Source: Glycine soja (taxonomy: Eukaryota; Streptophyta; Magnoliopsida; Fabales; Fabaceae). Taken from it: a stretch of DNA of 64,000 nt. The DNA lies in assembly GCF_004193775.1 (NCBI RefSeq), contig NC_041007.1, positions 29,662,850-29,726,849 of the forward strand. The letters run 5' to 3'. The translations under genes were made by a program, and so were the position numbers. The notes beneath the pieces were generated by a model. The model ran no database searches, was not told the DNA's origin, and was given only the letters and a program-made list of their open reading frames with translations. Below are positions 44,524-56,317 of this stretch, in pieces (the stretch's first letter is position 1; the number at the start of each line of letters is the position of its first letter).

Positions 44524-46454
44524 GTTGGTTTCTAAGTTGTGGTTCTTTCTTGTTGGGGATTTGAAAACAAAAGGTAAAAGAAACTATGGTTGAAAATAGA
44601 CAAAATAAACATTAAAAGAGGTATGAAAGATATGGTAAAAATCAATTGGTAAAAGGCAAGCTATCTAGGCGGTTTGACAATGGAAGGTAAAGGAAATAAG
44701 CTATGAAAGTAAGCAAGAAATGTAAACTAGGCTAATCTTAAGAGTATTTGGATGACCACATTTAAGGTTCCCAACAAAACACTCATAATCCTAGGGGAAA
44801 ATTGCCTAAAATTATTACACACAAAGGGAAGTAGGGTGACCTATTGGAGGCTCCCAACTTACTTCCAATGAAAGGCCTTTTTGTTACAAAATTTGAAAGT
44901 AATGAAAGTAAGTAAATTCTCAATTACAAAATTGCAAAAAGGTCCTCAATTTTGGTGGTTTTTCTCTCTTTGGTGATTCACTCAATTTGGAGTGCTTCTT
45001 AGTCTAATAACTCTTAAGGTGGTTGGCCCCTTGCTTCTTGACCCAAATTCTTCAAGGGATGGCACCAATCCTCCTTTCCAATTCCCCTATATGGCAACTC
45101 ACAAACAAGGAAACAAAGAGACAAGCAATAACCAAAGACAAAAAAAAAATGAAATGAAAGCTAAACCAATGGATTTTTAACAAGACAATTTTTCAAGGAT
45201 TATTCAACAATTAAAGCAATGAAAAGGACATAGAAGCAAGCTAGGACACAAAGAGAAACTTAGAATGGCTCTAGAGTAGAGTAAAAAAAACTGGAAAAAA
45301 AAACTCAACAAACCTCTAGCTTTGGCACTGGTTTTCACACTAATTTTCAATTGAAATTTAGGAACTAAGATTGGTATAAAATAGGCACCAATTATAGAAT
45401 AAATTTTGAGCCAAAACAACAAGCACACTTCCCTTTCACTTTTTTTTCTGGATACTGATTTTTCTGCCAACATGTGTGATTTTTAGTATTTTTTTTTCCT
45501 TTTAGCCAAATCACTTGGTTCTTTTTTCCAAATGTCTAGAAAATTCAATAAAAATTTCAGCTCAAAATTCGAAGTAACCACAGTTTTAGGAGCTTACTTT
45601 CAGTAAAAATTCAGTAAATATTCTCAATAATTTTTACAAGTTTGTGTATCCAAGTTGTCAGCACCAGCGATTTCAGACTTCGAATTTTTTTTTTAGCACA
45701 GAATATTGATTGCCTTGGGCTTACTTTCAACCTTCCTATGTATGTTGAACTCGCTAGGCTTGTTTACCACAGTTTTAGGAGTTCAATATTCACTTAGAAT
45801 CAAAATTTTAGCCAACAATTCATTCACCAAAACTCAAATTCACAATAGACACAATCATAAGGAAACCTAAAAGTTCAAGAAATGGATCACTATCAAAGAC
45901 TCTCTAAGAATTTTGCATGAACATGTTAAGGACTAATTAACATGCAAAGATTTGACTCAAATCAAATAATAGGCTATAAGAATTTCATACACTCATGAAC
46001 AAATGAGTTAGACAAAGAAACAAGAAAAATAAAATTAAGCACAACATAAGAAATCTTATGTGACAAGTTTCATGACTAGACATGACTTCTATCACAAAAC
46101 TACAATAGGTGAACAAGTCACTCTAGATTTTTGAGGTTTTCTTCTACTTTAATGTTTTTGAAATAATTTTATGGTTTAGGTTTCAGCCACAAAAAATAAC
46201 AAGACAAAACTCAAAGGAACCTAAACTCAACACAATTCATGGTTCAAGAACAAGAACAAGAAATTTGAACCATAGAAAATCAAATCTAGCTTCTATAGCA
46301 ATTTTAATCGGTGGAAACTCTAAAGAATCATGTTAAAAACATTTAGCACAAGACATATGAGGAGATACATGGAGAAAAATGAAGAAACAACAATGGAAGA
46401 GAAGGTAAAGCAAAAAATTAATGGAGGTTTAAGGAGCACCTACTTGAAGCTCTT
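44524..46454 (-). other. C1 leader region
   Basis: About 1.9 kb of noncoding AT-rich sequence between gag start and PBS, similar to 54181-55477 of C2. I see no gene; a GC-poor region with poly-T and poly-A runs. Confidence 0.65.
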
Positions 46455-46470
46455 GTGCTCTGATTACCAC
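46455..46470 (-). promoter_or_regulatory. C1 primer-binding site (initiator tRNA-Met type)
   Basis: The minus strand reads TGGTAATCAGAGCAC right after the 5' LTR, with two bases (AG) between. It matches the usual tggtatcagagc with one extra A. Confidence 0.8.
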
Positions 46471-47307
46471 TTGATGGAAGCTTGCTTGTGGAGCTTCTAT
46501 GGAGGCTGGATCTTTGAGCTTCAATGAGGTTCTTCAATGGTGATTTTCCACCATAGAGATGCAGCGGAAGGCAAAGGAGAAGAAGAGAGGGGAGGCATCA
46601 TCCACTAGGGAATAAGCCATGGAAGAAGGAGCTTCACCACCAAGAATGTGCCTTGGATAAGAATCTTGAAGAGGATGCTTTAATGGAGGATAAGAAAGAG
46701 AGAAGGGGGGAGCACGAAATTGAAGGAATAAAAGAGGGAGAGAAGTGGAACTTTGAAGTGTGTCTCATAAGACTTTCATTCATCAAAGTTACAAAAAGTG
46801 TTACACATGCTTCTATTTATAGCCTAGGTAGCTTCCTTGAGAAACTTCCTTGAGAAGCTTCCATGAGAAGCTTTCTTGAGAAACTTCCTTGAGAAGCTTC
46901 TTTGAGAAGCTTCCTTGAGAAGCTAGAACTTAGCTACACACACCCCTCTAACAACTAAGCTCGGCTCCTTGAAAAGCTTCCTTGAAAAGCTTCCTTGAGA
47001 AACTTCCTTGAGAAGCTTCCTTGAGAAGATTCCTAGAGAAGCTAGAGCTTAGCTACACACACCTCTCTAATAGCTAACCTCACCTCCTTGATATGAGAAG
47101 CTAGAGCTTAGCTACACCCCCCTATAATAGCTAAACTCACCCCATGACAAAATACATGAAAATACCAAAAAAGTCCCTACTGCAAAGACTACTCAAAATG
47201 CCCTGAAATACAAGGCTAAAACCCTATACTGCTAGAATGGCCAAAATACAAGGTCTAAAAGAAGGAAAAACCTATTCTAATATTTACAAAGAAGAGTGGA
47301 CCCAACC

Positions 47308-49006
47308 TATTGGATCGAGTGGCCTCAGAATAATTAAGAAGGGGGGGGGTTGAATTAACTATTCCTAAACCTTTACTAATTAAAAAATTTACTCTTCTAA
47401 GACTTTTACTATGTTGTTAAGTAAATGAAGAATAAAAAAGAAACTTAACCAAAAGTAAAAGCGGGAATTAAAGTGCACAGCGAAAATTAAAAGAGTAGGG
47501 AAGAAGGAGACAAACACACAAGAGTTTTATACTGGTTCGGCAACAACCCGTGCCTACATCCAATCCCCAAGGGACCTGCGGTCCTTGAGATTTCTTTTCA
47601 ACCTTGTAAAATTCCTTTACAAGCAAAGATCCACAATGGATGTACCCTCCCTTGTTCTCTTTGAACAACCTAGTGGATGTACCCTCCACTGGAACTGATC
47701 CACAAGAGATGTACCCTCTCTTGTTCTCAGTCAACAACCCAAGTAGATGTAGTCTCTACTTGTACCACAAAGGATGTACCCTCCAATGTGTTAAGACAAA
47801 GTTCTCAGGCGGTTAAACCTTTGAAACTTTGTGAATGGGGATACAAAAGAATTCTCAGGCGGTTAGTCCTTTGAAATCTTTTGTATATGGGAAAGGGAAG
47901 AATCAAAAGAAATCTCAGACTGTGTTGTTTTGAATTCTTTGACAAGGGAGAAGGGAGACACAAAAGAATTCAGGCGGTTAGTCCTTCGTTCTTTTGGAAA
48001 AGGGAGAAGAGAGACACAAAAAGAATTCAGGCGGTTAGTCCTTGGCGAATTATTTTTGGCAAAGGGAGAAAGGAATGAAAAAGATGAATAGCACAAGTTT
48101 TCAAGGTTTGGAAAACCAGAAAACTTTAGAAAGCTTTTGGCAAAGGAAGAAGAAGAAGGAGTTCAAAGAGATTCAAAAATCAAAGTGGAAAAGTTGTTGT
48201 CAAAAGAATTGTTGAATGAATGTATAAAATGCAAATCAAAGCCTTGCTTTTATAGACTCTTCAAGTCTAGTCAAGAGACCATTAGAAGAGTTATAACCTT
48301 TAGAAAAACTTAAAAACCATTTGGAAAAGTTATAACTTTTAGAAAAACTTGAAAACTATTGGAAGAGTTACATCTTTTGATTTTGTTCAGAAACTATCAC
48401 TGGTAATCGATTACCAAATCAGTGTAATCGATTACACAAAGCTTTTTTGTGAAAGGATGTGACTCTTCACAATTAAATTTGAATTCCAACGTTCAAACAC
48501 ACTGGTAATCGATTACCAAATCATTGTAATCGATTACAACATTTTGAAATCAATTGGAACGTTGTAAATTCAGTTGAAAGGTTTTTTTTTAAAAACCATT
48601 TTGCTACTGGTAATCGATTACAATAATCTGGTAATCGATTACCAGAGAGTAAAAACTCTTTGGTAAAAGGTTTTTGAGAAAAATTTATGTGCTACTCAGT
48701 TTTTGAAAAAACTTTTTAATACTTATCTTGATTGAGTCTTCTCTTGATTCTTGAATCTTGAGTCTTGAATCTTGATCTTGATTCTTGGAACTTGAATCTT
48801 GAAACTTGATTCTTGATTCTTGAAATCAAATTTCCTTTTGAACCTTGAAGTGTTCTTGATTCAATCTTGAACTCATTCTTTGATTCTTGAAGTCATCATC
48901 TTTGTTAACATGAAGTGTTCTTGACTTTTGAGCTTTTTGTCATCATCTTTGTTATCATCAAAACTCTTTGAATCAATCTTGATTCATCTTGAAGCTTGCT
49001 TCTACA
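47308..49006 (-). mobile_element. F4: F-type solo LTR, minus orientation
   Basis: 1,699 bp in the C1 5' LTR, with perfect target duplication CAACC (47303-47307 and 49007-49011). The terminal dinucleotide on the left reads TA instead of TG, so the LTR 3' CA has mutated. It carries the hairpin array (47632-47790), palindrome pairs (48401-48640) and a long run of cttgattcttgaa simple repeats (48740-48990). Confidence 0.9.
47632..47790 (-). repeat. GGGTACA-loop hairpin array in F4
   Basis: On the + strand the loop reads tgtaccc. Stems seen: ACAATGGA/TCCCTTGT (one mismatch), CTAGTGGA/TCCACTGG (one mismatch), ACAAGAGA/TCTCTTGT, CAAGTAGA/TCTACTTG (loop tgtagtc) and CACAAAGGA/TCCAATGTG (two mismatches). 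Confidence 0.83.
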
Positions 49007-49373
49007 CAACCTTGGCCCATGGGCTCAGAAATCTATCCTGAGGTTCATGAGAACCCTAGGGCCTTCTTTAGTAGCTCTAGCCCAATCCTCTTGGATTCTT
49101 CTAGCCAATACCCTTGGGGGGTAGGATTGCATCACGTTGGTGGCGACTCCGCACGTTTTCCTTCCTTGGAAGACGCACCAGTGAGCCTCGCATCACCCTC
49201 CCACCGAAGGGTAGGTTACGACAACATTCAATTAAATTTGTACATAACTATTGAATTGATAACCTTTATGCAAACGAATTAAGTAACTCAAGTCCCTGTG
49301 CTGATGAACTCTTTTTATAAATGTGTAACCTACAACGACAATTGGTACTCTTGCCAAAAGTCTAACAAGTTTC

Positions 49374-49391
49374 TGGCGCCGTTGTCGGGGA
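49374..49391 (+). promoter_or_regulatory. element D primer-binding site (tRNA-Asp)
   Basis: tggcgccgttgtcgggga, one mismatch to the exact tRNA-Asp complement, 6 bp after the LTR end at 49367. Confidence 0.9.
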
Positions 49392-49536
49392 CTTGAGTCA
49401 TCCACCTAGTTCTTTCGGGTTTAAACTTTTAGTTTGATAGGCTATTTTCCTTTGTAATTATTTCTTTTATTATCATTTTGTATAAATTTTCTCTTACTTT
49501 TATTTTCACTAACCTTGGTGCTTACAGGTTGTTGTA

Positions 49537-50323
49537 GTGTGTTTTTTCTCCTTTATGCAAGGTAAATGTCTTGCAGATAAATCGTCATTTGATCCAGAAA
49601 TTACCAAGACTAAAAGGAAGAATAGAAAGAAAAAGAAACAAGCAAGCACTAGAGCACTGGGTGAGTTTTCTTTTTCTGGTTATCTTTCAACTGATACACT
49701 TGTAGAAAATAACATGGTTGATCGAGGAGGAGAACAAAATAGACCACCAAGGAGGACTCTTAGTGGCTATGCTTATCAACAAGGACCAAAGCATTACAAC
49801 AGCATAGTCATTCCTCTTTTCAGGAATAAGGTTATGGAATTGAAGCCAACACTACTTAGTCTAATTGACTCACATCCCTCTACTGTAATGGATCATGAGG
49901 ATCCATACACGCATTTTCTACCTTCATGGAACTATGCAGTACCATAGGAGCTTTTAACGAAGATGTTGAAGCTGTCTGCCTCAGAGCTTTTCCATTTTCA
50001 TTAGCAGGTAAGGCAAAAACATGGCTTCAATCACATCCAAATAAAAGCCTCAACACTTGGGAAGAGGTAGAGGAAAAATTCATAACGAGGTTCCTTCCTC
50101 CATCAAGATTTATCAGTGCAAAACCCTTCATCATGACTTTTTCCCAAGGATCTCACAAACCTCTCTGTGAGACATGGGAGAGATTCAAAGCTTTGTTGCA
50201 GAGGTGCCTAAACCATAACTTTGATGACATTGCACAAATGCATATCTTCCATAGTGGTTTGAAACCTCAAACCAAGATGATCCTTGATGCCTCAGCTGGA
50301 GGCACTATAATGTCCAAAAGTCC
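49537..50323 (+). pseudogene. element D gag, N-terminal half
   Basis: Begins MCFFSFMQGKCLADKSSFDP (an ATG at 49555 is an alternative start), then a basic stretch and NRPPRRTLSGYAYQQGPKHY. A frameshift occurs near 49925. It continues with TIGAFNEDVEAVCLRAFPFS, LAGKAKTWLQSHPNKSLNTW and WERFKALLQRCLNHNFDD, the retrotransposon gag capsid region of Athila/Diaspora-type elements. It is cut at SAGGTIMSKSP by C2. The C-terminal part probably resumes at 58263. Confidence 0.87.
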
Positions 50324-50516
50324 TGATGGAAGCTTTCTTGAGAAGCTTTTATGAAGGTTGGATCTTTGAGCTTTAATGAGGTCCTTCAATGGTGATTTTC
50401 AGCCATGGAGTTACAACGAAAGATAAAGGAGGAGAGGTGAGAGTAGGCACCATCCACTAGGAAATAAGCCATGGAAGAATAAGCTTCACCACCAAGAGAG
50501 TGTCTTTGATCGAGGT

Positions 50517-51598
50517 CATACCCGAATCAAATAAACATTAAAAATGCAGTATCTAGGAAGTGATCCTTGGTCATTTCCCAATGAGCAATGATCAACCAAA
50601 TGTTCATAACAGATAGTAATAAAACAGTAACGAATTGGGGGGTTTGTTTGTCTTTGTAAATTAAACAGCGAGTAAAATTGAATTAGAAAATATCATAATT
50701 AAAACATGTTGCTTTCCCTTGATTCACAAGCAAGTCTCTTATCCTAGGTTGTGAGAATTTATCCTTTATCAGTTCAACCACTTAATCCAACCCTAAATTA
50801 AATTACTAAGCGAAATTTAACATAAGGCATTCATTATGTGATTAAGCAACACATACACCAATTAATCATGAACGATCATTAAGCATGAACGTAAATTAAG
50901 CGCAGAGACAATTAATCAAGCACTAAGCATGCATGAATTAATAGCAACAAATACATAGTAATTGGTGAAGAGAAAAAACTGATCAGAATTTAATAGTAAT
51001 AATAGAACCTCAAAGAGAACTGTGCTTGATCCTCAAGAGAAAACAACGCTGGAGACTTAGCCTTCCATTAATCAATAGAGAACAAAATTTTATTACTAAA
51101 ACAAAAAGTAACAACTCGAATTGCAAAACAAAAAATTGTCTAAAAGAAGAAGAGAAGCCTAAAACTAAAAACGAAAAGAGGAGAGAGAGAGAGAGGACTA
51201 AACTAGAACCTTGGTGCTGTTATATAGCTTTTCAGCCCCAAAGCTTACAAATCTATTTTAAATCCAAGCCCATAAATAAAATAAAATAAAATCTAGATAA
51301 GATAAGATCTAGATGAAACAATATCTAGATGAGATCAAATCTAAATAATATCTAGATAAGATAAAGTCTAGATAAGATAAAATTTTGTAGATTAAAATAG
51401 TTTGCCCTCTTCAAGTCCAAGCCCAGTTCTGGATTCAAGCCCAGTGCTTCATTAATTCCTGAAATTAGATTAAAAACATCAAATTAGCTTAATGGGCCCA
51501 AATAATAAAACTGCCTAATTAATTTGACAATTAAGACTAATCAGTAATTAAAATGGTGCAAAAAGGGTTAAGAAAGAGGAGAAAATAATGGCACATCA
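50517..51598 (-). mobile_element. B-type solo LTR inside the C2 LTR
   Basis: 1,082 bp, TGATCGAGG...GCACATCA, perfect target duplication GTCTT (50512-50516 and 51599-51603). It is the same family as the LTRs of element B but more diverged. Confidence 0.93.
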
Positions 51599-52290
51599 GT
51601 CTTGAATAAGAGGCTTAGAGAGGAAGCTTCAATGGAGGAAGAGAATGAGAGAGTGAGAGAGTGGCATGGGAATGAAGGAAAGATAGGGAGAGAAGTTGAA
51701 CTTTGAAATGTGTCTCACAAGACTATCATTCATCAAAGTTACAACAAGTGTTACACATGCTTCTATTTATAGCCTAGGTAGCTTCCTTGAGAAGCAAGTG
51801 TTACACCCCTCCAATAGCTAAGCTCACCCCATGCCAAAATACATGAAGGAAGAAAACTTCCTTGAGAAGCTTCCTTAGGGAGCAAGTCTTACACCCCTCC
51901 AATAGTTGAGCTGACCTCCATGGGAACACACACCCCTCCAATTGTTGAGCTCACCCCCCAGCCAAAATACATGAAAATACAAAAAAAAAAAAAGTCCCTA
52001 ATACAAAGACTACTCAAAATTCCCTGAAATACAAGGCTAAAACCTTATACTACTAGGGTACCTTTAACTTGTAGGGTAGGCTGCACTTAACTAAAATGGC
52101 CAAAATACAAGGCCTAAAAGAAGGAAAACCTATACTAATATTTACAAAGAAAAGTGGACCCAACCTTGGCCCGTGGGCTCAGAAATCTACCCTGAGGTTC
52201 ATGAGAACCCTAGGGCCTTCTTCAACAGCTCTAGCCTAATCCTCTTGGAGTCTTCTATCCAATATACCCTTGGGGGGTAGGATTGCATCA

Positions 52291-52304
52291 CCCCTTCCCC
52301 CTTG
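52291..52304 (-). promoter_or_regulatory. C2 polypurine tract
   Basis: Minus-strand CAAGGGGGAAGGGG directly before the LTR. Confidence 0.8.
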
Positions 52305-52318
52305 AAAAGGATTTGACC

Positions 52319-54180
52319 TCAAATCCAGAGGTTCTTGAAACTCTGGGCTTCTTCCCTCGACTCCTGCAAAAGAATAAAATCATATATATTAGTGGTGTTG
52401 GGTATGTTAAAGTAGGGTAAGGTCTGAAAACCCCTTTCCTGGGCATTTTCCCATGAGGGAACATGGTTCCTCACCAACTCAATGAGTGGTGCTACAAGTA
52501 TAGAGAAATATGGGACAAACCTTTTGTAAAAGTTTGTTAAGTCATGGAAGCCCCAAATTTTCCTTATACTTGGTGGAGTGGGCCACTCAAGAATGACCTT
52601 TATTCTCTTAGGGTCCATGGGAACCCCTTGATCACTATTTAAAAGATTAAGGAAAATAATGCAATAAAACATACATTTTTCTATATTTTCATGTTGATTA
52701 CTCCTACCAAAAAGTACAACAAACCTAAGGTGTCCCATATGAGCACCTAAGTTTGTATTGAAACCAAAAATAAAAACAAGCCTACCTATTGAGTCCCTAT
52801 GTATGTGAATCATGAAGATGTTGGATGCGTGGGTGATTTTACAAAAGAGGGTTGCACCACTCAACATATTCATCATACCACCTATCATAGGGATTTTGTG
52901 CCTCATAATACCTATTTTGGGCACCAACAAAGCACAAGGATTTAAGCTCTTACAAACCAAACCCTCATCCGACAAAATTCCTTTACTTGAGGAATAACCA
53001 CAAGCTCAAGAGGTATAGCAATGCTAAGGGAGGTATCCCTTGATAGGAGAAGGTTGAAGGATTTTTTAAGAAGGAGTGATCTTTTAATATCACCTTTTGT
53101 TGCAAAATGATTTTCCTTCTTAACAATCTTCTTGGAGGAATCCTTTTCCTCTTTTTCCTTCCCTTTGGCCTTTGAAGACAAGGCCTTACTATCCTTCTTT
53201 TTCTTTAGTGTTTCTAGTTTTTCTTCCTCATCCCTCTTATCATCTTTGGGCTTAGAAGGTGCAGCCCCTAAGATGCCTTGACCTTGGTCTTTCTTTGGAT
53301 AAGAGAGAGAGCCATAAGATTTTAAGTAGTCTTCCTTTTAAGTTGTTGCTCTACCCTTATCCAAAGTTGTTGGACTAGGTCATCTAGGTCCCTATATGGA
53401 AGTAGCTCAACCTTGTCCCTCACTTACATATCAATTCCACTAAGGAACCTAGCAATACTTGTTGTTTCCTCCTCCCTATGCCCAGCTCTCAAAAAGAGTA
53501 GTTCCATTTGTTGCCTATACTCTTCAACACTCATACTCCTTTGTATAAGCCTTTGGAGCTTATTCATAAGCTATTTTTTATAGTAGGAGGGGATGTGTCT
53601 TTTCCTAAGAGCACTTTTCAAGTCATTCCAATACTCTATTGGAGAATCCCTATGAATCCTTCTTTCCCAACAAGGGAAGTCCACCAATATAGGGCATACC
53701 CTTGGAAGCTATGGGTAGCCAAGGGAACCTTCCTTTCCTCACTTGTATGATGGCAAAAGCAAAGAGTTTCTCAACCTTCATTTCCCAATCTAAATAAGCC
53801 CCTACATTGTCCTTCCCATGGAAGTATGAGAGGTTAATGTTAGCCTCTTGAGGCTTTCTTTCCTTTTCTCTCCTATGGGAGTGAGGTCTAGGATGTGACC
53901 TATGCCTTCCTCTATAGTAGTCACTAAGTTCTTCACTTATACTCTTGCAAGAGTTATGACTACTATAGGACGCATGTTTTTCATTTCTTAACTCTTATAG
54001 TATTTTCCTTCTTTTTTGTTCCCTTATTTGATCCCTTTAATCTTGACTTATCTCTACCCTCTATTTTCCTTTTTCTTTCCTTAACTTGAGGGAACTCAAC
54101 TCATCTAATATTCTAGATATAGGGTCCTTATGACTAATACAATCACAATTAACACTAGATGAATGATGACTCGTGTTGAT
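52319..54180 (-). pseudogene. C2 gag and RT remnants
   Basis: The minus-strand frame 52975-52319 has SDEGLVCKSLNPCALLVPKI, a deletion of the catalytic RT part as in C1, then DPKRIKVILEWPTPPSIRKI and FHDLTNFYKRFVPYFSILVA (RT C-terminal, connection region). Upstream 52942-53181 and on to 54180 are broken gag pieces (Lys/Glu-rich KGKEKEEKDSSKK and a distorted knuckle region) with many stops. More decayed than C1. Confidence 0.8.
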
Positions 54181-55477
54181 TCCTAAGTTGTGGTTCTTTC
54201 TTGTTGGGGGTTTGCAAAAGGTAAAAGCAAAGGTTCAAAAGAACTCAAGATAAGCGTGACAATAAAGAAGAAAGTGTTATGGAATAAAAAGATAAACTAG
54301 GTGTGACTAGTAAAGTAAATAAGCTATGAAGGTAAGCAAGAAATTAGAGTGCAAAAATGTAAACTAGGCGGATCCTAAGAGTGTTTGATGACCTCATTTA
54401 AGGTTCCCAACAAAACACTCACTATCCTAAGGGAAAATTGCCTAGAATTATCACACACAAATGGAAGTAGGGTGGCCTATTGAAGGCTCCCAACTTACTT
54501 CCAATGAAAGGCTTTTTTGTTACAAAATTTGAAAGCAATGAAGGTAAACATACAAGTGTCCAATTACAAGTAAATTGCCAATTACAAAATTTAAAAAAAA
54601 AAAGGTCCTTAATTTTGGTGGCTATTCTCTCTTTCGTGTTTCACTCAATTTGGAGTGCTTCTTAGTCCAATTGCTCTTAAGGTGGTTGGCCCCTTGCTTC
54701 TTGACTCAAATTCTTCAATGGATGGCACCAGTCCTCCTTTCCAAATCCCTATATGGCAACTCACAAACAACGAAACAAAGAGACGTGTAATAACCAAAGA
54801 CCAAAAATGAAATCAAAGCAAAACCAATAAATTTTTAACAAGACAAATTTTCAAGGATTATTCAACAATTAAAGCAATGAAAAGCACATAAAAGCAAGCT
54901 AGGACTCAAAGAGAAACCTAGAATGGCTCTAGAGTAGAGTAAAAAAAAGACTCAAGAAACCTCTAGTTTTGGCCCTTGTTTTCACACTACTTTTCAGTTG
55001 AAATTTAATAACTAAGATTGGTCTAAAATAAGCACTAATTATAGAATAAATTTGAGCCAAAACAACAAGCACACTTCTCTTTCACCTTTTTTTTTCCTGG
55101 ACACTGATTTTTCTGCCAACTTTATGATTTTTATTATTTTTTCCTTTTATCCAAATCACTTGGTTCTTTTTTTCTAATTTTTTCCAGATGTCTAGAAAAT
55201 TCAGTAAAATTTTCAACTCAAAATTCATAGTGACCAATTCCCAGTAAATTTTACAAGTTCGTATGTTCAAGCTGCCAACACCAGCGATTTGAGACTATGA
55301 ATTTTTGAATCATGGTATATTGACTACCATAGGCTTACCTTTCAACTTTCCTATGTATGTTAAACTCACTAGGCTTGTTTACCACAGTTTTAGGAGTTCA
55401 ACATTCACTTAGGATCAAAATTTCAGCCAGCAATTCAATCACCAAAACTCAAATTCACAATAGACACAATCATAAGG
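54181..55477 (-). other. C2 leader region, truncated
   Basis: Matches the C1 leader (44524-45870) without genes. The match ends after acacaatcataagga at 55477. Confidence 0.75.
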
Positions 55478-56059
55478 AGTGGTGAATTGCTTTTATTACG
55501 TTATATTATTATTTTATTATTTTTTTCGAGTCAGCAAGGGTGCTGCCCTTGCTCCTACATATCCCCAGGTGCAATGAGGAAATCAAACCTATGTAGTTCT
55601 TTAAGTCTGAATGTTTGTGTGTTAAATTGATTTTATGTTTTTTGAAAGATTTATTTTATTTGCGAAGAGTCATTAAGGCATTGGACCTTGAAACGACGTT
55701 TTAAATTTTGAAATGCGGAGAGAATCATTAAGCGTTAGACCTTGAAACGATCTCAAGTGATATTTGATAAAAAGTAGTTTGGTTGTGAATTGATTTCCTT
55801 TATTTGTTTTTTTTTTATTAGTCACTAGTCTTGCAAAAGAAAGGAAAATGATTCCTCGACACTGGTGGTCGGCTAAAATTGAACCTTACAAATGAAATGA
55901 AATTTACCAACGATAAAGGGGAGAAGGTGAATACATACATAATATCAGAGAGGACCCATAAGGGTACATGGATTACATTCAACTCTTAAGAAAAGAAAAG
56001 AAAAGGAAGAAGAACTAACTGGCTGTGGCACATGAGTACAAGGTTAGCAAGAGAAGCGA

Positions 56060-56311
56060 CATAGTCAAATGACGTGACATCTTTTAAGAGGCATGTTCAC
56101 GTGCCATGCCATGTCATCCTTTAGTGCCACGTTGGATAGTCCACGTGGCACTAAAATTGACCTCACTAACAGCGTTACTTTAAAATTTAACGGAAGGACT
56201 ATTTTGCAACACTTATGCAAAGATAGGGACTATTTTGAATTTATTATTAAGTTAGGGACTAATATGCAAAATGGGTACAATCTCAGGGACTAAATTGCCT
56301 ATTCACTCAAA
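56060..56311. mobile_element. single MULE terminal inverted repeat
   Basis: About 250 bp nearly identical to the right TIR of the element at 12220-13424 (cacgtggcactaaaattgac, ttaacggaaggactattttg, ...ttgcctattcactc). No partner TIR nearby, so it is a half-element or remnant. Confidence 0.88.
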
Positions 56312-56317
56312 TGTAAA

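Larger units (their letters stand above)
41960..49134 (-). mobile_element. element C1: chromovirus-like non-autonomous retrotransposon
   Basis: Minus-strand element with 3' LTR 41960-42859, PPT 42860-42873, gag/RT-remnant ORF 43120-44523, PBS 46455-46470 and 5' LTR 46472-49134. Flanks cattg (41955-41959) and cgttg (49135-49139) form a target duplication with one mismatch. The uninterrupted target is visible at 40855 (aaataaacgttggtggcg). Without nested F4 it is about 5.47 kb, too short for a full gag-pol. The gag with a CCHC knuckle and YEGRH..., VEQQLKR words recalls CRM-type centromeric chromoviruses; that lineage call is tentative. Confidence 0.88.
46472..49134 (-). repeat. C1 5' LTR, interrupted by F4
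   Basis: Matches the 3' LTR. About 959 bp without F4, the extra length being mainly 15-bp minisatellite units (46829-46925 and 46967-47045). Minus-strand TATA-like box at 46813-46822. Confidence 0.9.
50324..55477 (-). mobile_element. element C2: truncated relative of C1 in the gag of D
   Basis: Minus-strand copy of the C1 family: 3' LTR 50324-52290 (about 880 bp without its nested solo LTR), PPT 52291-52304, gag/RT remnants 52319-54180, and leader 54181-55477. It ends abruptly at about 55477; PBS and 5' LTR are missing. It carries the same RT deletion layout as C1. Confidence 0.85.
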
